Origin: Polytrichum commune
Taxonomy: Eukaryota > Streptophyta > Polytrichopsida > Polytrichales > Polytrichaceae
Assembly (NCBI GenBank): GCA_950295325.1
Contig: OX485805.1
Location: 1,304,501 to 1,368,500 of the forward strand
Reading direction: 5' to 3'
Length of the DNA stretch: 64,000 bases
The notes under the pieces are model-generated. The model made no database searches and was not told the origin of the DNA. It saw nothing but the letters and a program-made list of their open reading frames with translations. A program made the position numbers and the translations under genes. Shown piece after piece: positions 59,650 through 64,000 of the stretch (the first letter of the stretch is position 1; every line of letters starts with the position of its first letter).

Positions 59650-60427
59650 CCTATTCCCGTTCACAACCCCATCGGCACTCTATAGGGTACCGGAATTTTT
59701 TCGATCAGCCTGGGGATGGAATTTCGATCATGTTAGGACATGTCATAGTTTTGACTACTAAAGTGAGGAGGAATGAGCGGTTAAAATGAGCGGTTATGGC
59801 AGACTCTAGACATCGGTGATATGTGTGGGCCAACTTTTTGGCTTGAAAATTTTCACAGTAATTTTAATTGAAGGAGTAAAATTACCAAAAAAGAAAGTGT
59901 TGTAGTTATCATGATTCCTTATCTTTCTGCACGGGATAAACTTGCACCACCTTATACTTCTTTACATCTTGCGCAAAATCTCTGAAGTGATCGGGTTATG
60001 GGTGCCTCTACTCTATGTAGGTTTCACATGGGTTCAAATGTACACTAATATGTGCAATTGTAGTTGAACCGCCTGTTCCTTATCAGGATCCCATTGGGAG
60101 TCTGTAGGGTGCCGAAATTTTGATCATATTGGGATTAAATTTTGATCAAGCCATAACCAATAGTGTCATGACACATGTCCCTGTGTTTGAGTGCTAAAGT
60201 GAGGAGGAATGAGCGGTTATGGTAGACTCTAGACATTGGTAATATGTTCAAGCCAACTATTGGCTTCCAAAATTCATAGTGATTTAATTTAAGGAATAAA
60301 AATACCAGAAAATTTGCAGTCCTCCTAATTTCTATCTTCTTGCACACGAAGAATGTGCGTCGCCTTATACTTTTCCATACTTGGCGCATAATCTCTTAAG
60401 TGATCAATTATGGGTGACACTACTCTA
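59650..60427. repeat. Imperfect direct duplication, units of about 370 bp
   Basis: Unit 1 (about 59665-60020) and unit 2 (about 60085-60427) share, in order, CCCAT.GG, TAGGGT.CCG, AATTTTGATCA variants, TAAAGTGAGGAGGAATGAGC, GGTTATGG.AGACTCTAGACA, GCCAACT, CCTTATACTT, GCGCA.AATCTCT, AAGTGATC and TACTCTA. The two units are clearly diverged. The Tourist-like copy C sits exactly at the TACTCTA end of unit 2. Confidence 0.8.
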
Positions 60428-60771
60428 GGGCCACTTCACATATGAGATTGAAAGCCCATGATCATTGCATTCTAAGATCTCTCATTGGTCGAGAAGGCCA
60501 AGACAATCCAAGTTTACTTCACACTACAAGGTGAAGGCCTAAGAGCCCAAAGAAATCATCATGGATGAAAAGTTTACAAGGGTTCCTACATGGCAAACTA
60601 TGGATGGTGTTTCATGGTGTGACAAAATTTGCATTAGGCCCACCTTCAAGAAGTAGCTTGGCACAAATTCCAATACACCATGTTAGTTAAATAACTAGTA
60701 CGGCCTTTGGATGAGTCAAGGGCCCTCACAAGTACATGACAACGGCCCTTGGCTCGTGTGTGAAGTGGCCC
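60428..60771. mobile_element. Tourist-like MITE, copy C (internally shorter)
   Basis: A 344-bp element starts GGGCCACTTCACATATGAGA and ends CTCGTGTGTGAAGTGGCCC, flanked by CTA and TTA. It shares terminal and subterminal blocks with copies A and B but lacks about 160 bases of the interior. The empty-site sequence is visible in the neighbouring duplicated unit (TACTCTATG near 60010). Confidence 0.8.
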
Positions 60772-60772
60772 T

Positions 60773-60990
60773 TAGGTTGCCCCACTCTAATATATCAACA
60801 TTCCACAATACTTTGGATATTTGCTAACACAGTCACAAAATTCAAAGATTAAGTGTTTACAATGGTTGCTATATGGATGAATACCTAAAGCAATTATCTT
60901 TTGTACTATGGTTTTGACCTTAGGTAATTTGCATGGGTAAAGAGGCAACATTTTTGCATAGGCAACCTAATTGCACACATAAGTTGTGTA
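60773..60990. mobile_element. Diverged copy of the 52001-52236 element
   Basis: Collinear blocks AGGTTGCCCC, AT.CAACATTCCACA, GGTTGCTATA, TTTGCATGGGTAAAG and GCAACCTAATTGCACA match the intact element. Its left terminus abuts the right flank of Tourist-like copy C. Confidence 0.6.
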
Positions 60991-62180
60991 TAAGGTAGAT
61001 GCATCCCCTATTTTGGTGACTGATCTTAATCAGATACCTATATGTGAGAGGTATGTGGTTAGGCATGGCTCCAACAACGGATGCCAAAAAAGACATATGT
61101 TTTAAAGGGATTGGACTTCGTGTTTAAAATATGAAAAATATTTTAGACTTGGTATTCAACATAATTTGGGAAGGGGTGGGGGGGGGGGTAATTTGACCAC
61201 TTAATGAGCATGTGTGTCTTTACTTTGATAATGAAAAACATGATCATTGGAGCTCCAAAACTTCTGCCATGGAAATGCCTACAACCTTGATTTAGATGTG
61301 CTAACCATCATGTACCAATGGTTTGTTTCCTATCCTAGGGGAAGTGGGCTAGTTGGAAAAAGAAAAAGAAAAAAGAAAAAAACCATTTTAGACCTATTCA
61401 CCTTACTAGTAACATGGGTTGTGCTTAGATGCTCACTTTAATTGTTGATATAAGAAATATTATTATATTAAGAAAGTACTAGTTTTTTTTATCAATTGAC
61501 ATGGGATTCCAACCTCCAAGTTTTATAACACCAAAGTCTGTCTTATTTGAAATCTAATTGCAAAAGCTATAAGGGTTTAAAGTTTATTTGAGGGTATGAA
61601 TATTTGAGGGTGATTTTTTTTTTAAAATTTCCAACGCCATTTAGGTTCATATTACATGCAAGAATATTAGCAGTCATTCTATTATCCCAATATCAATATG
61701 GTTCTAAATAGTATTGATATGGAAAATAATAAATCTGGTATAGAAAGATTCTCTCATCCTTGAGATACACATCATATATCAATATTTGGTTGATATTACA
61801 ATTTTGATACCCATACGTACCAAATTAATGGCGTTGATTGTTATTACCACCATGCATGCATTCACTCATATAGTGGTCCAACATTGCATTTTTTAAACAT
61901 GGGTTGATTAATGCTCACTAGAGGCACTTAGCACACAAAGGTTGGTGTAATTAGGTTTGGGTACACGAGCAAGCGACTTGTTCGGTCATTCGTCGTCTTC
62001 TTCTTCATCCACGACACACTTCATCCATCCAAGAGCAAAGTGGATGGCATCTTTCTGGGGAAGGCTGTCATCCATCACGCAGTCTGCAAGGGTCGGTCGC
62101 ACATGCACCACTTTCACTTTTAGATGGGGAGTTTGTCTACCTACAATAGTCCAAGTGGATGAATGATAACAATAATAATT

Positions 62181-62213
62181 ATCCATCCATCCATCCATCC
62201 ATCCATCCATCCA
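62181..62213. repeat. (CATC)n microsatellite
   Basis: Eight near-perfect ATCC tetranucleotides in a row; on the minus strand this reads as a repeated MDGW peptide in a spurious ORF. Confidence 0.88.
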
Positions 62214-63059
62214 CATGCTTCGGCACTTTGGTGGATGTGGAAACCACATGGATGGTTCCCTAACTTTCAACTTCATGATTTCCGCAAAGTCGTGAGTCAT
62301 CATCTCTACATCAAAATTCACTTCAATATTAACCAATGTTAAAAAAATATTAACCAATATTAACATTATATCCACCGACCATGCCAAGCCTAGTTTAGTG
62401 GGCTCATAATATTTAACGTAAGTAATATTATATTCATTATCAAAATGAACATTCTCTTTCTCATAGAACGATTATATAAGTTCATCCAAATATGTTTATT
62501 ACCGAGTTTAGAATTGTTAACAAATTTTGAGCACGTAGTCCAATCTCTTTTCAACAGATGTCTTTTTGATATTTGTTCTTGGATTCACATATAATCACAC
62601 GTCTATCAAATATATATATATGTGCCCGTTTAAGAGGACGGTTTGAACCAGACCCTTTTATCTCATAGAAACTATGCTCATAACGTTTACAAAGTGTGCT
62701 TCGTGGGTTGTAGATTCAATGCGAATACGATTTGTCTTTCAACAAATGCCATTTAGCTCATCAACTTAATGGTCGTATCCTCCAATTGTTTGTTAATTAG
62801 TTCCTTGCTTCTAGATGTTTCATTGAACTTGCATGTTGTAGATTAGCGGGAACTCTAATCAATGTCAATGAAGATGTTGACTTCCATGTCGATGTTAAAA
62901 AAATCCACATTTATACTAGTCACGGTTATTCATGGTGCCGACCGAAAAAAAAACATCAACTTCATCCCGTTGAGTTATGTTATGTAACTTCATATTTGAA
63001 ATAAGAGGAGTGCTCATGTACATCATAGAGTGATCTAATTTTATTCATTATGTACAAAG

Positions 63060-63455
63060 AACATATTGTAGCTCTCTAGTAGTTTGGGCACCTTTTTGCC
63101 TAATTATTAATTAAAGTGCAAAAAGTTAAGTTAGACAACCCAAAAAAAACTATCCTAAATTGGGAAGATTAAAAATGTGATCTAGAATAAGTTAAACATT
63201 TTTTCAAGTCATTTCTATAATTCATGAATGGTTTTTCTAATTTCATCTATGGCGGCTACAATTAACCTAAACACTTCCCTTAACCAACAATCTGTACCCT
63301 AAAGTTTATCACTTGCAATATTTGTGATTTTAGGCACTCTTTCGATGTTCTTTCTTTTTATTTGGACACACAACAAAATCGATTTCCCAAAAATTTAGGC
63401 ACCTTTAAAATTAATTATTTTCTGCCCACGCTGCTAGAGAGCTACAATATACATG
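63060..63455. mobile_element. Probable foldback element
   Basis: Left ATTGTAGCTCTCTAGTAG followed by TTTGGGCA is matched inversely by TGCCCACGCTG and CTAGAGAGCTACAAT on the right. Inner blocks AATTATTAATTA and AGGCACCTTT also pair in altered order. Element ends and target duplication are unclear. Confidence 0.55.
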
Positions 63456-63683
63456 TTTGAAACATACTCCAATTAAAAGAAACCCAATGTAAGATGTAAA
63501 CGCCACACTGCATTGTGACACCATGAAAAATTCATCTTGACCCAAAGAATAGCAAGCTCGAGCCCCTGTTCGTCACTAGACAATCTCGAGTGTTTCCGCT
63601 AATTAAACCACCAAGTCGATATTAGTCTTTGTCTTGCGGAGATCACTACAATCCGTTACTCTAAGGAACTAGACTTTTAAGCC

Positions 63684-63714
63684 CATAAGCCTTAAGTTGG
63701 GCTTAAGGCTTATG
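63684..63714. repeat. Perfect 13-bp hairpin with 5-base loop
   Basis: CATAAGCCTTAAG is followed by TTGGG and then the exact inverse CTTAAGGCTTATG. No gene is near enough for it to be a transcription terminator; it may be a relic of a small palindromic element. Confidence 0.75.
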
Positions 63715-64000
63715 GACCGTACTTCTATATTCAATTCCATTTCATCGGAATAAGCCTGGAATGTGCCCATGTAATGTAACTAACATGAACTCATGCCGTT
63801 CCAGCTTGTTGCACCTCTGCATGTGAGATATGAACCACTTTAATGTGGTCCCTGGTGATCCCAACATCCAAACAAACTTCACCATTTCCACTCACTGTTC
63901 TCGGGACAACGGCCTCACCACCACCACGTTGTCCGTTGAATAATAATTCCACTTTTGCTTTTAAACTCCTATTTTGCTTGAACCTTTCAAGGTGGCCACA

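Larger units (their letters stand above)
60991..64000. other. Gene-free AT-rich repeat region
   Basis: A dispersed-repeat copy occupies about 61065-61260 and contains a G run near 61178. A CATC tetranucleotide run lies at 62181-62213 and makes the overlapping ORFs there non-credible. A foldback element lies at 63060-63455 and a perfect hairpin at 63684-63714. No gene was recognised. Confidence 0.45.

Noticed and set aside
59370-59789. 139-codon ORF
   Set aside because: Runs through an (AT)n microsatellite giving an artificial IY repeat.
61957-62387. Overlapping ORFs on both strands
   Set aside because: Both cross the CATC microsatellite or its flank and have no domain.
1-64000. CRISPR arrays, tRNA or rRNA genes
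   Set aside because: No regularly spaced identical repeats and no tRNA or rRNA signature were seen by eye; a tRNA scan would be needed to exclude a single tRNA.

Overview
The window is nuclear DNA from a land plant. It shows GT-AG split genes with plant protein families (an F-box/PP2 lectin-like protein, a LEA_2 protein, a PAR1 protein and a lipid phosphate phosphatase) separated by long, AT-rich, transposon-laden stretches. The most telling gene is a 28-exon reconstruction at 10501-22600. It encodes a DZIP1/Iguana-type protein, a basal-body and transition-zone factor of cilia. Angiosperms lack cilia, so a seemingly intact DZIP1 gene points to a plant with swimming sperm: a bryophyte, lycophyte, fern, cycad or Ginkgo. 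Gene spacing and moderate intron sizes (about 100-800 bases) fit a moss or other compact-genome bryophyte best, but I cannot fix the species.

Layout: (1) 391-2250, three-exon F-box + PP2 gene, plus strand. (2) 4024-4575, an unrecognised single-exon ORF, minus strand. (3) 4576-10500, AT-rich intergenic DNA with microsatellites. (4) 10501-22600, DZIP1-like gene, plus strand, with a tandem repeat in intron 1, a foldback MITE in intron 24 and a probable GC-AG intron. (5) 25778-26440, single-exon LEA_2/NHL-like membrane protein. (6) 28087-30731, five-exon PAR1-family secreted protein on the minus strand, with an unusual Pro/Ser/Gln-rich C-terminal tail and a three-unit repeat in its last intron. 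(7) 31-47 kb, a transposon graveyard: a TTAA-flanked piggyBac-like MITE, a decayed hAT transposase end, a Tourist-like MITE and a broken PIF/Harbinger transposase. (8) 47204-51062, seven-exon lipid phosphate phosphatase, plus strand, with a partial exon duplication in intron 2. (9) 51-64 kb, repeats only: three more Tourist-like copies, a 1.03 kb element with arms of about 330 bp and target duplications, a tandem duplication, and other foldbacks.

The genes form no obvious pathway; each looks independently transcribed. What links the intergenic space is repeat content. At least six inverted-repeat families are visible, two of them with copies elsewhere in the window, and the Tourist-like family sits beside a decayed Harbinger transposase that could represent its source superfamily. 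All exon structures were read by hand from reading-frame continuity and splice sites, so individual junctions need transcript evidence.
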